DNA of 64,000 nucleotides from positions 310,001 to 374,000 of the forward strand of contig BCIV01000014.1 in the NCBI GenBank assembly GCA_001600055.1. Direction: 5' to 3'. Each line of letters begins with the position of its first letter. Positions within the stretch are counted from its first letter, which is position 1. A model generated the notes under the pieces. It ran no database searches and was not told where the DNA came from. It was given only the letters and a program-made list of their open reading frames with translations. The position numbers and the translations under genes were made by a program. Below are positions 38,814-53,549 of this stretch, piece by piece. The DNA comes from Filobasidium wieringae. Taxonomy: Eukaryota; Basidiomycota; Tremellomycetes; Filobasidiales; Filobasidiaceae.

Positions 38814-40222
38814 ATGGCCAAACCAAAAGCAGTTCCAATGAGCGTGCCGAAGTCGAGAGAAACCGTCGAATCAGACAGCGATGACCTAGACCAGCTAGGA
38901 TCGGAAGACGAGAGCAGCGAAGAGAGCAGTAGTAGTGGGGAGGAGGAAGTTGAGGATAGCGGTGCGCCAGTAAGATCTGCCTCAAACGGTTACGCTAAGA
39001 AAAAAAACGGGAAATATCCGTGAGTTGAAAGCGAGATCGTTGCAACCCACTAAATTGACAACAACATATATATCAGCTCGTACGAACCTCCTCCCGGGAT
39101 GTCGGCCCTTCCTGTCAACGTCACGACAGCTGCAAGCGCTTTCGAGTGGAACGAATTGGCTAACAAACCTGGTGTGGAATTGTGGTGTGTCCGAGTGCCG
39201 CTGAACGTAAGTACTACGCTCAATATCCAATGGTCTCCTTATTCCAGTCTCATCGAGTCGGAACCATATAGTTCAAGGCAGCTCGATTACAAACTCTTAA
39301 GCTAGATAGTGCTAGTTTGAATACTCCTACCCCTACCAAACCTCTAGGAGTTCTCTCCACGTCCAAAAACACCTATCATCTTGTCCCATCAGCCCTTCCT
39401 TCATCTTCGTCATCCAGCTCGACGGACATACCGAAACACCTCAACTTGGAGCAAGAACCAGACCTTCGCCCTTCACTTGTCGACTCTATGCTTCCTGCTG
39501 ATCAGGTCGGAAGGGGAGCTCGAAGCGCTGGCGATCATGATCGCGATAAGGCAAGGGAGAATGTTGTAAGAGCAGAATTGGGTCTTGACGGAGGAAAGGT
39601 TGCTGGTGCCGAAGAGATGCAGGGCCTGAAACTGGTGGTACCCGATGGTAGGCGAGCAGGATTTTACCTTGGTACGTGAAGCGAGAACTCGACGTCTTCA
39701 GCCTATGATGCTAATCGTCGACATGTTGAACCAGCCCCTAAACAACCTACAAGACACCTAATCCTCACTCCTTTGGTCGGACATCAACCATCTACCGAAC
39801 CATCAACTACTTTGGCAAACCCCACGACGACGGAAAATGTTACTACCAGTGCGCCGGTCAACCGTCATCCCCAACCCGCAGGACTCAAATATCGAAATAT
39901 ACCCTTCGGCGCGAAAAACCCCAACACCTTGCACGCTATTGGCGGCCCAGGAAAGAACGCCGGGAAGGAAATCATGGTTGCTCCTAGTGTAGTAGGGAAG
40001 GAGATGGCTTCAGGAGCCGGGGCTGTTCCTGAGACTCCCTCGCGGAAAACGAAAAGCAAGGAAAAGGACGGAGAGAAGAAGAAGAAGCGCAAGTCTACTG
40101 GAGCCGATGGAGTAGAGGATCCCGCGGAGGCTGAGAAGAGGGAGAGAGAAAAGGAAAAGGAGAGGAAGCGGAAGGTGGAAGCTGCTATTGGCGGTAAATC
40201 CAAGAGGATGAAGGTCGAGTAG
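38814..40222 (+). CDS. RNA polymerase I subunit A34.5-like protein
   Basis: Probable subunit of the A49/A34.5 heterodimer of RNA polymerase I, active in the nucleolus. Exons 38814-39018, 39077-39206, 39272-39671 and 39735-40222 join in phase to about 410 residues. The order of features matches the family: an acidic Ser/Asp/Glu-rich start (SDSDDLDQLGSEDESSEE), a short conserved block SYEPPPGMSALPV, the WCVRVPLNFKAARLQTLKLD segment corresponding to the WLI-R-P…L…LD dimerisation strand of yeast Rpa34, a second beta-like block LKLVVPDGRRAGFYL…RHLILTPLVG, a conserved GLKYRNIPFGAK, and a Lys/Glu-rich C-terminus ending KSKRMKVE, the expected nucleolar tail. It is longer than the yeast protein (233 residues). 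The assignment rests on this pattern and should be confirmed by profile search. It converges on the ABC-F gene, stops 40 bp apart. Confidence 0.6.
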
Positions 40223-40262
40223 GACCTTGCATATTTCGACATATATCATTTTACGACACATC

Positions 40263-43200
40263 CTACCTAACCATTTCGATACCTTTGGTTTCCCTCTTTC
40301 TGATCCTCTTCTGTACCGAGTCCACATACTGCTGTATACCATTCTGCATTAACTTGACCTTTGCAGCTTCGATCCGATAAGTCGCACCAGTACGGCAGTC
40401 TTCTTCGCTGGATGAACCTTGGCTGGAGGTGCCGCTGTCGAGGTCGTCTGAGATTGCACTAGGTTTTCGTCCTTCAATGACCACCTGATTCAGCCATCTG
40501 TATGTGGAAAAACCCGGTCAGCGAGATGTTTCGGATAGAAACTCGAAGATGCGTACCTGTCATGCGTAACCAAAACAATTGCACCCTTGTAATGACGGAG
40601 TGCAGAACCTAACGCTTGTAAGGTAGCGGCGTCGATGTGGGTCGATATCTCATCCAATAGCCTGTAAGGGTGTCAGAGTCGACGTCGGCGCTTGAGAAAA
40701 GCATGATGCCACGTACAGCAGATGGGGAGATTGCCACAGAACCATAGCGAATGCTAAGCGGACCTATTGTAAGAAAATGGACATCAGTCTGGATAGCTGG
40801 CAGCCTGATCCCGCCTGACCCACCTTTTGACCACCGGACAACAAGCTGAGCGGTGTTAAACTCGCGGTCTTACCTTGTAAGCCGAATGATCCCAAGCACG
40901 CGCGGATAGCCATCTCATCAACCGTCTGATTGCGTTCCGCGAGTTTATCGGCGAAATACCGCAAGGCGGTCAATTCAGGTTGAGCGTTTCCGATTGCAGT
41001 CAAATCTTCCACAGAGTGTTGCGAGAAATGTCCGATACGCAACAGAGGGTGAAGGATGATGCTCCCGGCAGTCGGAGCTAGCTCTCCTACGATCAGCTTT
41101 ACCAAGGTGGATTTTCCTTGTCCATTCTGGATGAAACACGTCAACCGCGCTGCCAAGAAGTACCGCTGGCATCACTTACGGGACCGATAAAGGAACATCT
41201 GCCATCCCGATGTAAAGTAAAGCTAACCCCCTCAAAAAGCATCTTCTTGGCTCCCTTATGACGAAACGCCACGTTCTCGAAATGGATCAGATCTCCTTTG
41301 GTTTTCAACGGAGGCGGATCCGATAGCTTGATCCGAACAGGTGATTCGCCTTCTTCAATCTCGATCTCGGCTCTCGCTGTGAAATGATACCCAGCAAGAT
41401 CCCGATTGAGCTTGAATCGACCGCCTTTCGCGCTCTGTTCGAGACCCCAGCGGTTATCCAGTCTGTCAATCGATTAGAGAATTAGCTATTATTTTTGTCA
41501 AGAACGGTCCAGTGAACGATCACTTTTTTTGTCTGGATTTGACCATCCTCATCCTGGTATTCGGTGTAGATTGATGAGCACCTATTCTGTATTGCATACG
41601 CGTGAACTATGCCTGACCTGTTCTCATCCCCAGTCTTCTTCGCACTAGCGATCCCTTGTTTGATAGATTGCTCCACCTGAATCCGCATCCGACAAGTCGT
41701 CACTCTCGTCCCGCCGTCTAATCTCGAGAAAAACTCTGAACTGACATGTTCCCTCTTCTTGTCCAACGCCTCACTCATCGCCCTCATCTTCCTTCCCTCC
41801 TTTTTCTCATTGACCTGTAAAGCGGCGGGGGTACCGTCGAAGTACCGAAGCTTGGATTTTCTGATGTAGATCGTCGAATCGACCACGTTGTTTAGAAAGG
41901 TCTGATCGTGGGAGGTCAAGACTAGTGTTCTGTCACTAGTTGAGAGGTACCTTTCGAGCCAGAGAGTAGCTTCCAGGTCCTAATCCGCAAGTAAAACAAC
42001 GTGACATGCATCAACACCCGATCCCGTTCCAAGAACCATCAGCAAAGAGACTGACCAAATAATTATTAGGTTCGTCCAACAACAAAACATCACTGAACAT
42101 CAACAAACTCCGAGCGAGCGAACAACGACTCCTCCAACCTCCTGATAGATTCTTATAGGGTTGATTGATCGTTTCATCGGAGAACCCGAGACCTGAGAGG
42201 ATTCGGGAAGCTTGATGAGGTCTTGCCTCGATTTCCATCTGAGAGAAAAACAACAAGTCAGGATCAGGTTGAAGCTGTGACGGGCTAGAGAGAGAAGGAG
42301 GGACTGACGGAATCCAATTGTATTTGATTAGAAGTCAAGATAGATAAAGCTTTATCAAATACCTCCGTATCCGTGGGCTCGGAATCCAGATCCATCTCCC
42401 CGCTTCCCCCTTCGTCCAACCTTTGTAACCTATTCACATCCTTAACGTCCATCTCCGCAACCTCTAAACCCCAAGCCTAGGTCCGAACCCCCAGCCGCCT
42501 AAACTCACCTCTCCTGCAACTTGAGCAAAACGTTCTCCCACTTCTTCACTTCCTCCCTAGCCGCCTTGCCTCGAGTCCCACTCCGCCTTAGGGCAAGATC
42601 ATTCGCATCCCTCAAAGACCCTTGCGCAGAGTTCAATTCGATTTGAAGTAAATGGGTCCGGATTGAAGAGGGTGTGGATTGGATTATAGATTCCAGTTCT
42701 AGTCAATAACACGGGTTTGGGGTTAGTTGGGAGATCTGAGGACAGAGAAAGGGTATGGGGTGGCTGAGGATCACCTTTCGTCTCCCTCTGTAAACGATCC
42801 AGCTGTTCATCGCCTTTCAGAACGAAATCGAGCGCGCTGATACTTTCTCCTACACCCGCGCTCGATGGCGATGAAGATTCCAATTCAGCCTCCGTTTCTA
42901 CTTGCGAGAGAAGCAGGATCTTGGTCGATTTGGATTGACCGGGGATGAGGTGGTTTGATAGTGCTTTCATCAACGCTATCGATCGGCGCGAGGAAGGTTT
43001 GGGAAGTCAGACGCGCAAGAATATGCGCAAGATACAAAAGACTTACTAGACTTCCCAGATCCGTTCCTTCAAAACCAATCGCACCGTTATCAAAATCACC
43101 TCGCTCCTCTGACCAACCAAAACCCTCCTCAGACTGACCTTCCAATCAAAGCGTACTTTCCCCCTTCCTTAATCCTGACTTCCGTATCGCTCAATACTTC

Positions 43201-43338
43201 ATGCTGACCATCCTTTCCTACCGCCAAAGTCACTCCTCGTAAATCGATTTCCTTGGAGGAATCGAGGGTGTCGGCGTGGAAGCGCGATTGTTGTGCGGTA
43301 CAGTGAATCGTGGGTTGTTGATGTCGTTGCTGCGGCAT
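40263..43338 (-). CDS. ABC-F family ATPase (soluble, two NBDs)
   Basis: Cytosolic ABC-F protein without membrane helices; the family acts on ribosomes (translation or ribosome assembly). First nucleotide-binding domain: Walker A near GKYALIGR(N)GSGKST, signature NLSGGWRSRCSLARSLL, Walker B VLLLDEPNNYLD, switch VLTSHDQTFLN. The linker is charged and helical (NEKKEGRKMRAMSEALDKK). Second domain: CSFIGPNGQGKSTLVKL, signature LLSGGQKVRLAFAMVLW, Walker B LLLLDEISTHID, switch VLVTHDRW. The second D-loop region reads DEISTHID instead of the usual DEPTNHLD, and an acidic insert with a predicted coil follows. ATG 43338 (MPQQRHQQP) was chosen; 43416 is an in-frame alternative. It resembles the uncharacterised fungal ABC-F group rather than Gcn20, Arb1 or eEF3, but the exact ortholog is unclear. 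Several short introns split the domains. Confidence 0.85.
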
Positions 43339-43901
43339 AAGGTGATCGAGTTGCGAGTTGATACTGGTTGATGATGTGTATTTGCGTGATATATGATTGT
43401 CAGTGCGTAATTCCAATGTTATAATATTAACACGAATTGAATTCTCTTTGAGGCGATAAACTATTTATCCCATGAATCTCGCGACACATGAAACGCTCTG
43501 ACTTGACCATTTCGGAGCCGAAGCCGGATGAACCGACGGGGTCACGTGAGAAGATGACGTGTCATCAGATCAGCTCTTGCTATATCGACCCTACAAAATG
43601 CAACCTGGCAACTGGCAACCTGAGACGCATGAGCGAAATCAGCAACACATGTTGGAGCCATTCATATCGAATCATAGCGACTATAGAATGATCATGGTAA
43701 AGTAGTCGCCTGGATTGTGACAGCCAAGATCTACCACGCTGCGTTGTATGCGGATGCAGACAAGCTGTATGAGTCATCAAACATCAACTTCTACTTTCAG
43801 CGATACATCTCCAGAAGCTCGTACAGGCGTATAGGTCGTTCTCGATAGTTTCAGTTTTCATCTTTCCTGACAACCTGAACAACCAGCAGCCCACCACAAT
43901 A
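43339..43901. other. Divergent promoter region
   Basis: 563 bp between the divergent ABC-F gene and the Lys/Ser-rich gene. No RNA gene or additional exon recognised. Confidence 0.45.
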
Positions 43902-45452
43902 ATGCCAACGACCAGGTCAAAATCATCCTCGCAGCCAAAGATCGACCAAGTCCTGCAGTCGGACCAACCTGACGTCCAAAAGGGAAAGAAAAGGACTTCC
44001 AAACAGTCCATCTCTGATCAACCCAAAGCAGAGACTAAAGAAGATGTCTCTGAAGTCGAAATAATTGACCATGTGGATAAGAAACGCAAACCCAATTCTT
44101 CCTCCCATTCCTCATCCCCACCATCCAAGCCCAAATCCGATCCGGATGATAGCAGTAGTCCTCCTCATGACGCAACGACCAAACCTCAAATAACTTCGGC
44201 AGAGAAAGACATCACCTCCCATTCCTCTGTATCTGAATACGGTCGGATCCATTTCCTCTACAAACCTAGGGTGGAAACCCCTCATCCTACTTCCATCACT
44301 GACGTTCAGAGGCTACACATCATCTTGCAACCACACGACCGTTCTCACCCGGAGACGTTTGAGACGGGGACTGGGACTGAGGATCAGGTGAAGGAGAAGA
44401 AACCGGTATTGAATCGGTTGATTGGGGTGGGGAGGAAAGTTCTCCCCGATCTGGATAAGAAGAACGAAGGCACCCCTGCCGCTCCTGCTTCTACTGGGGG
44501 AAGAGGGAGGGGTAATAATGCAGGGAGAGGAGGCAGACAACCGTTAGTCCCGCTCTCTCTCTCTGTTTTCCCATCTTGTATGTGTCAAGCTGATCATCTG
44601 TTTCGTGTAATGATCCAGATTCTGGGGTTTCGTCTCCGACGTCAGTGAGAACATAGAAGACCTTCATTCAAGGTTAGAAGAAGTAAATATCATCCCCCAC
44701 ATCTCATCGCTTCGGCATCTCGTCTCATAAAGCTCGCCCTCTTTCTAGACCCAAAACGAGACGAAGACGAAAGGCACTCGAACGACCGGTTCGGACCGTT
44801 TGATAGCTTCCGGACCGTATTGTATCATCTCACATTCCCATAATCCCAAGACCGATTCCGGGTCATCTCCATCCCAACAAGACACGCTCTTAGTCTATAC
44901 CCTCACGCTTCCTACGGAAATGGGGGAAGTCCAGAAGGCGTTCAATTTGAAGAAGGAAGGAGCGTTTAGGATTAGCGTGAAGAATCCTCAAGCCAAGAGG
45001 AGCGGGACTGGGGCTGGGTTCGGGGGACCGGGTACGGGATTGAAGGACAAGGCCCAGTTTCCAGAGGAACTTGAGTCTTCCTTCCTTCCGTCAAGAATAA
45101 CAAAGGGTTAGGTACTGACTCGATAAACGCTGCGACGATGATAGTTCAAAGTCGAATGGGTCAACTACAATGGCACCCCCTAGACCCTCCTACTTACCTA
45201 GATTACCAACACGCCGAATTGATCTTCATCGCTACCCATCCCTCTGATCTCCCCGAGATTGCAGGGGAGGAGGTGATGCACGATATGGAAGAGATAGCCG
45301 ATGAAGGCGATGTAGAGCTCTTGAGCAAGCAAGACGGAGAGCATGCGACGGAGGAAGTCAAGGAGGAGATCTTTGCGATGTTGAGGGCAAGGGAGGGCGA
45401 GGGCAAGGGTAAGATCGGTGCGGATAGCGTCATCACGGGGGAATGGGAGTGA
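43902..45452 (+). CDS. Uncharacterised Lys/Ser-rich nuclear-type protein
   Basis: Four exons join in phase: 43902 to about 44541 (ends …GGRQP), FWGFVSDVSENIEDLHSRLEE, TQNETKTKGTRTTGS…SRITK, and VQSRMGQLQWHPLDPPTYLDYQ to the stop at 45452. The start MPTTRSKSSSQPKIDQ and the following KKRKP, KKRTSK and Ser/Lys runs look like a disordered nuclear-localised N-terminus. A folded core follows: YGRIHFLYKPRVETPHPTSITDVQRLHIILQPH, DRLIASGPYCIISHSHN, DTLLVYTLTLPTEMGEVQKAFNLKKEGAFRISVKNP and AELIFIATHPSDLPEI. A Gly/Arg-rich linker (GGRGRGNNAGRGGRQ) separates its halves. The tail is acidic and Glu-rich. I do not recognise a named domain; the alternation of beta strands and the YSLTLP/FRISVKNP motifs suggest one compact domain conserved in fungi. 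It is convergent with NAA25 (stops 135 bp apart). Confidence 0.75.
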
Positions 45453-45587
45453 TCACGATCGGTCGATTTTGTGTGCTGAGACGCACAGATACGAGCGTGC
45501 TCTCGTCTACACCGGAATATCCATGCTATGCTATTTGTGTCTCCTCTCTGCTCTTGGTACAACGGCCTGTCTCATCTAGAATTATGC

Positions 45588-48500
45588 TCAACCATCGCTT
45601 CGTCTCTTCAATTCACGGAAGATCTCCTTGGTAGCCAGCTGCCTACTTTCCTTGAGAGCCTGCTCGGTCCGTCTTATAGCATCAGCACCGAACTGCAGAA
45701 AGTCGAATCAGCTCATGATCTGATACAGTTCCCCGCACTGATCTTACCAGCTCGACCAACTCCATCTTTTTGAACAGATCAACTGCATAGTTCTGACCAA
45801 TCAACGGATCGCTAGCTTCAGAGGCCTTGAACTCTGTAGCGAATGACCGAACGAGGTCTTGCGACTCTTTCAGGACAGCCTGGACGGATTGAGCAACGGG
45901 TGCTGGGATAGAGGAAGTGGATTTTCCTTTGCCCTTTTTGCCGGTCTTTACCTTGTATGGCGTGATCGCGATTTCAAGCATGGCAAAGGCCTTAAGCGGA
46001 TGGAAATCAGCTTGCTATAGCTTAAAGTGCTATATCGAGGGCGGACATACCTCCATTAGCGTCACAGCTTTCTCCATAGAGACCCAACCCGTAACATCAG
46101 CCTTCAACGCTGCTATATCTGCGAGTTGTCAACGATCGTTAACAATCGCTCTAGTAAGCAAGTCTCGAAGCTGCACTTACTTTTCAATGTCTGAAGCAGC
46201 TCCGCAATACCTCCAGCCTCTCCAGCTTGACATTTGCTGACGAACGAGCTCAGGGCGACAGTAAAGCCGACTAACTGAGTGTCTTGAGCCGACGTCTACG
46301 ATTCGCTAATGTAAGTATACCTCGCTGGTGCTGGGGTTTGCATCATATATTTACCAATTCCTTCGAGACCTCCAACGGCTTGGCGTCAGCTGATAATATC
46401 GCACGCCAGGCATCGGCAGATGCCCTTATGGAAGCGGGCTGTCAGCACGCAGCAGAAGCTTGATTAGCTCGCGTTGCAGAATTGAGGGGTTTGCTAAACT
46501 TACAGTCGTTAGCGGACTTGCGTGGGTCATGTCAACTATAGTCTGCGAAGATCGACCAGAACTGAAATCAGGGAATAGATCCCAATCTCGAACATCGACA
46601 GCAGCGTCTGTATATCATGATTGCCTTAGCTCGTACTCGCCGACAAAACTAAGCAGGACTCACCTTCAAAAAACAATGTCAGGTTTTGTGCAATTACTTC
46701 TTTGTCGCTCCCAGTCAACTCATTGAAATCTCTCATAGCAGAATGTCGAACTAGTTCGAGTTCAGTTAACTGGCGTTGGTGCGAATGGTCAAATTTGTCT
46801 CCGAATTCTAACATCGAGGGTATCTAAGGACATGGCATATACCGTATCAGCCGTGTCAGTTTCAAGTGCGAATCGAAATCATCTTACCTGGGAATATGAT
46901 TCTTGCATGAATGCCGTCACGGTGTTCTCGCCAACATCGCTCTGAGTTCGTTCGTAAACATCCTTCGACTGTAACAGCAGGCCTGCCAAGGCGGTCCTGG
47001 TTTTCTCGCCTCCAGCAACATAGTCGATACTCGATCGCTCGGCGACGAAATGAAGCGCAGTATCTTGCTGGAAAGTCCTCATCTTGAGAGGAGTCACTTG
47101 CTCTGGTACCAACGAAGGGGCACCTACAAGGCGTTTCCTGTATAAGTTTACTGCTAGACTTCCTAACAAAAATGGCTTACCGATCAACCTATATAACCGG
47201 ATAAGCAACATTCTGGCTTGGCCATTCGCAGGACTGTCACTCAAAAGTCGCTCCAAAACATGGATTGCAGCGGCTAGGAGCGGCCTCGAAGCTGTTATCA
47301 ATTGAGCTGATCAGCCTATGGTCTCTGGTTCAAGTCTCTTTCTCCTTACCTTTCGCATCGCGGTCTACGTTCCAAGCTGATACATAAGCTTGAGCTGCCA
47401 TTATACCAAAGTCATCTGCAGGCTTGACCTCAGTTAGAGGAAGGTCGTTCCCTAGCCAAAGAGTTCCAGATCAATTAAGTCGACAATCGAACGGTCTTTG
47501 AAAAAACCATTTACCGTATTTTACTCCCTCGAAATACTGCTTGAGATACTCTTTTGCAACTACTTGCTCTTGTTCGGCATCGTTCTGGGGAGAGATGTAT
47601 CGTAGCAACTTCTGGGCGTTGAGTTTGCGCGTGTACTGCTTCAGTTGGGTCTATAGTTTATCGATGCTCAGCATCTAATCCAGAATAGACGAAGTGGAAA
47701 GTACTCACATGCTCTGCCGATGCCATTTGTTCCAGGCCGACGGAAATCTGCGATAAATCTCCTGCACCAGATGGGTTTAAGCAGGCGACTAAATCATCCC
47801 GCACACAACCCTTGTGCCCGTATTCATCTAGATAACGTTGCAGCACCTCCTCACGACCAGTTCCAGATTGGGCATCTGCGTCGATCTGCAAGTTCATATC
47901 TCGAAGGCGCGTCTCAATGCCCAGCAGCGCGATCAGTGGAGCTCGTTCTTTCCTCGAGAATTTGTCACTCGCAGCTAAGTCGAGTAAAGTTTGTCGGGTC
48001 TCGGTGAGATAAGTTGCAGGCGATTTGGCAGGGTTCTTGATCAGTTCTGGTTGCGATAGCAGGAGGAACAATACAGAAAGGTGGGTCAGGTAGGCCTTAT
48101 AGTTGGTTTCGCTAAAAACGCAAATCCGATCAGGACAATTTGGATAGGATGTTACCAAATCACTCACGGAAGGTCCTCAGCTCCCCTGATCTGATCATCG
48201 CCCCTTTCCCATTCTTTTTCCCAATCCCAATGATGAACCCAATCAACTTCATCCGACACAATCGACGGGATAGAGCTCTGATCCGTTGGCGGACCCTGGT
48301 CATCCTGCTCATCGGCGTCTGGAACATCCTCTTCTGTATCTGGCAACACATCCGCATGGTCCTTTGATCGCTGCTTCTTCTCGCCTTTGCCCGCTATCAA
48401 TCGTTCAGCAACGGTAGAGACCGTCTCCCATCGCTCCCATTTGACTCGAAGGTCTCCTCCTACAGCTGTCCACCATCCAGCCTCAAATTCCGATCCCTTC

Positions 48501-49708
48501 TCAGCTTTCCTTAAATCTGGGGTTAGCGCTTCCAGAGCCTCCTTTTCTAGACGAGACCCGTTTTGTACACCATGAACCATCGATATTTCGGGTAGGAGAC
48601 GATGTACTTGACCTGCTGACCGACATATCCGAACCCAGAGAAGAAACACCTCAGGTGTCCGGTAAGGGTTTGCTGGACTAGAAGTCAGAAGGGTATGAGC
48701 CAGGGAAAGAAGAAGGGGCTTGCGATCCACCGGAGTTTCCGGGTCGATGGCCTAATAAGGACTTGATGAGCTTCATCCTCTTCCTAAATTAGGCAAGGAA
48801 GTCTTACTTGTAGATATATAGCCGTCGAAGCCCAATGCGCCATCTTTGGATCTTTTCGTTGTTTGAGCAGTAAGAGAGCGGACTATTAAGGTAGGTGGTT
48901 CTTGAGCGATCTCGATCACTACTCCTGAGGCAGATATGCACGAACCTCCTGCATACCGAGCCAATCCCTCAATCGGACACTGCACAAGAAAGCTTGAGCT
49001 CCCTTCTCTAAGTTCTTCTCCATTTCTTCAGTCCCCTGCTTCTCGGTTTCCTTCTGGTCTTGTCCACTATTTTGATCACTTAATGCTTCTGGTTCGTAAA
49101 TTCGATACCCGGCCTTCCAGGCATCTAAATATATTTTCCTAAGCTCTTCAACTGTTTGTAGTGTGAGCTTTGGCTAAGGGAGGTATAAGTCATATTTACT
49201 TACATTTTCCTAGGCCTCTCAAGGCGAATTGTATGATATTGATCACATCGTCGTCAAATACTTTGACATCGGATTGAACATCTTCCACTTTCGCAACCTC
49301 ATCTTTGCCTTCCTCCTCTTCGACAGGCTCCTGAGATTTTTGTACTTTCTTCAACAGGGCTTTCCTCCCTCCCTTTCCTTTTGCTAAAGCCTTTCCCTTG
49401 CCGCTTGAGCTTGTAGTAGCTGGTTTCTCTTCCTTTTCCGTAGTAGTCTTTAACAGAGCTTGATACGCTTCCAAAGCTTCTTCTTCCTCTCCCATCCGCT
49501 GATAAGACAGACATAGCAACGCTTGGTATGTCGGACTTTTCAAGAGCCTTGGGGTAGCTTTGGAAAGCTTCTGAAGCAGTTCTACCGCTGTTTTTGGTCT
49601 ACCGGCATCGATGGCCGCTATAAGGTCGAGTATTAGAATGGGCCGGATCACTGGAAGCTGCTCGCTGCAGAACTCACCAAAAACCGGCCTGTATTGCAAT
49701 TGATCCAT
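45588..49708 (-). CDS. NAA25: NatB N-terminal acetyltransferase auxiliary subunit Naa25 (Mdm20/Arm1)
   Basis: TPR-type scaffold that anchors the catalytic subunit Naa20 to ribosomes for co-translational acetylation of Met-Asp/Glu/Asn/Gln N-termini. From ATG 49708: MDQLQYRPVF, spliced to AAIDAGRPKTAVELLQKLSK, KSPTYQALLCLSYQRMGEEEEALEAYQALL (first TPRs), and VFDDDVINIIQFALRGLGK, the order found at Naa25 N-termini. Later exons carry PVDRKPLLLSLAHTLL, WERWETVSTVAERL, ETNYKAYLTHLSVLFLLLSQ, KLLRYISPQND…VAKEYLKQYFEG, LPLTEVKPADDFGIMAAQAYV, and ARMLLIRLYRLIGKPFLLGSLAVN. The C-terminal exon is QYGADAIRRTEQALKESRQLATKEIFRELKRRSDG. The Lys/Glu-rich insert near residue 80-130 is an unconserved loop. An upstream exon beginning at 49862 (MSLPVSIANFHLGR) is possible, so the start is the weakest part. 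Confidence 0.85.
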
Positions 49709-50172
49709 ATATCTAAGTATGTTTGGTAAGATGCCCAAGACCTAGGAGCAATCTAGGCTTGTCATGGTCATATCGTTTCATACCACCCTTATTCGTAACG
49801 GTTCACCTGATTCCAACATACCGACCGAGGTGGAAATTAGCGATAGATACGGGGAGCGACATCTCCCTCCGAGACCATCCCGCTTCCGAAGTGTTGAGGT
49901 AGCTGGGTTGGTCGAGCTATGTGCGAACCTATGAAGTGGAGAGTGTGGGTTCATTGGGCGGTGTGTGAACTACAAGTTGTTGCAGTATCCTCACATGTCA
50001 ATCACCGAAGCCTCTGTTCGTCTTCGCTTAGAGGTTGACCTCATGAGCGTCACTCAGGTTTCAGGTTCAAAGTAAATCGCCGGGAGGAGAGTGATCATGC
50101 CAATGAATTATACAAAACGCTTATACAGTCTTCTACAACCATATATTGCCTTGCTGCACTTCTTGTACACGC
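49709..50172. other. Intergenic spacer
   Basis: 464 bp between NAA25 and the stop of the DAHP synthase gene, both minus strand. A possible 5' exon of NAA25 lies at 49822-49862; otherwise no feature. Confidence 0.4.
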
Positions 50173-52129
<1,957 letters not shown>

Positions 52130-52557
52130 TTTCGTTATTCTATCTCTGTTTGGACAGTTTTGGTTTGGTTGGTATGTATGTGGAGAGTGTGCTGTCACGA
52201 CTGACTCGAAGCAACGAATGGAGTCGAGGTTATAACAGCGAGTAAGTGTGAGTAGCTCCTAGAGCTCCTAGTGTGCTAGCACAATTCCGAGCCCGAGTCA
52301 CAGAAAAGCTAACGGAAGCAGATCTCTCTTCTCCGAAACGTCATAGAGTTACTCTGCCGCACCAGCCGCACTGAATTCCGTTAGACGACCGAGGGTGACA
52401 GGCATGACAGGACATCCGGCCACGAGCATCACTATTCACATATCACACTTGTAGTACAACACACGAAAAGACCCAGATATCAGATTGTATCATTCACCGA
52501 GCCCTTGAGATCGATCCGAACGCGGACCCAAACAGGGGGAACCGGCGCTCGTCCAAT
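52130..52557. other. Intergenic spacer
   Basis: Promoter of the DAHP synthase gene and 3' flank of SNC1. Contains a repeated 'AGCTCCTAG' pair near 52254-52272. No motif could be confidently assigned; a Gcn4-type TGACTC is present at 52200-52205. Confidence 0.4.
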
Positions 52558-53549
52558 TTACTTTCCTTGAACGCTATTCACAATCCACAGGAAAGACAAG
52601 AGTAAAGAGAATCAGACGAAGAGAGAAGAGGATCAGCTCATGCGTTCCTGACCTTCCGAAGCAATTAGGACTCCCGACTCACGCTTTGACAATAGGCACA
52701 ACAATGACGATAACCAGGATACAGATACCGACTCCGACGATGATCCTCCACTTCATATCCTTCCACCTGCACAACATGAGCATTAGTGACGTAGATCAAT
52801 TGAGAGAATGAACAAGAAAACAACATTCGCGAACAGGAACTTACCACATCTGCTTCCTCACCCTGTTCGCACCCCTTCTAAATCCCTGAGCAGAGACAGC
52901 AAGGTTATCTATTCAACCCCATTCAACCAAACAAAACAACAAACACCCGTAAAGAGCACGATATCCATCAGCCCGGATCTTCACGTCTCACGCGAAGAGA
53001 AGGAGAGCGTGCTAAAGCACGTAAACGTACCGGTCTTATCCTGCAAAGAATCCAATCTCTCCCCCCTCTCGGTGACTTTGTTGATGTTATCCCTCATGAT
53101 CCCGACAGTCGAATCGATCTCTGCTTGCAACTCTGCCGTCTATCAAGAGGAAATCACGAAGACAGTACGGAGTAGAAGTAGATAGTTTGTACGAGGTGAA
53201 GGGAAGGATTTTAATCGGCCCAATTGATCGAAGATGACGGAAAGGTTGAGTGTCAGTCCCAAAGATAAGAGACATAGCGAGTCATACAAGCCGGACGAAC
53301 CCTGTTATCTCCCTGCCTAGCAACTCCTCCTGCAGGTCCGGCGGAACTAGGACCGGAACTGCCAGCGGGAATATAAGGATCATAAGGTTGGCTCGACCTG
53401 TTTTGATTGTCATTATTTCGAGATTGGGGTTGGATTGATTTGGCGGGTGGGATTTGTACAACAGGGCGGGAGGGGGAAGTGGTTTGAGAGGACGTGAGGG
53501 TCGTTAGGTGAGGAGGGATCCAAGTTGGTTGAGTGGGTGAGGTCGGCAT
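52558..53549 (-). CDS. SNC1: Synaptobrevin-type R-SNARE (Snc1/Snc2)
   Basis: Exocytic and endosomal vesicle SNARE. Exons: 53549 to about 53301 (Pro/Ser/Gln-rich N-terminus), the SNARE core [58 protein letters not shown], the transmembrane exon [28 protein letters not shown], and a last tiny exon VQGK before the stop at 52558-52560. The ionic zero-layer arginine is in GERLD. The WWKDMK motif before the membrane helix is typical of VAMP/Snc proteins. All joins are GT-AG and in phase. The disordered N-terminus of about 80 residues ([15 protein letters not shown]) is longer than in yeast Snc1. It is divergent from DBP9, 625 bp between start codons. Confidence 0.93.
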
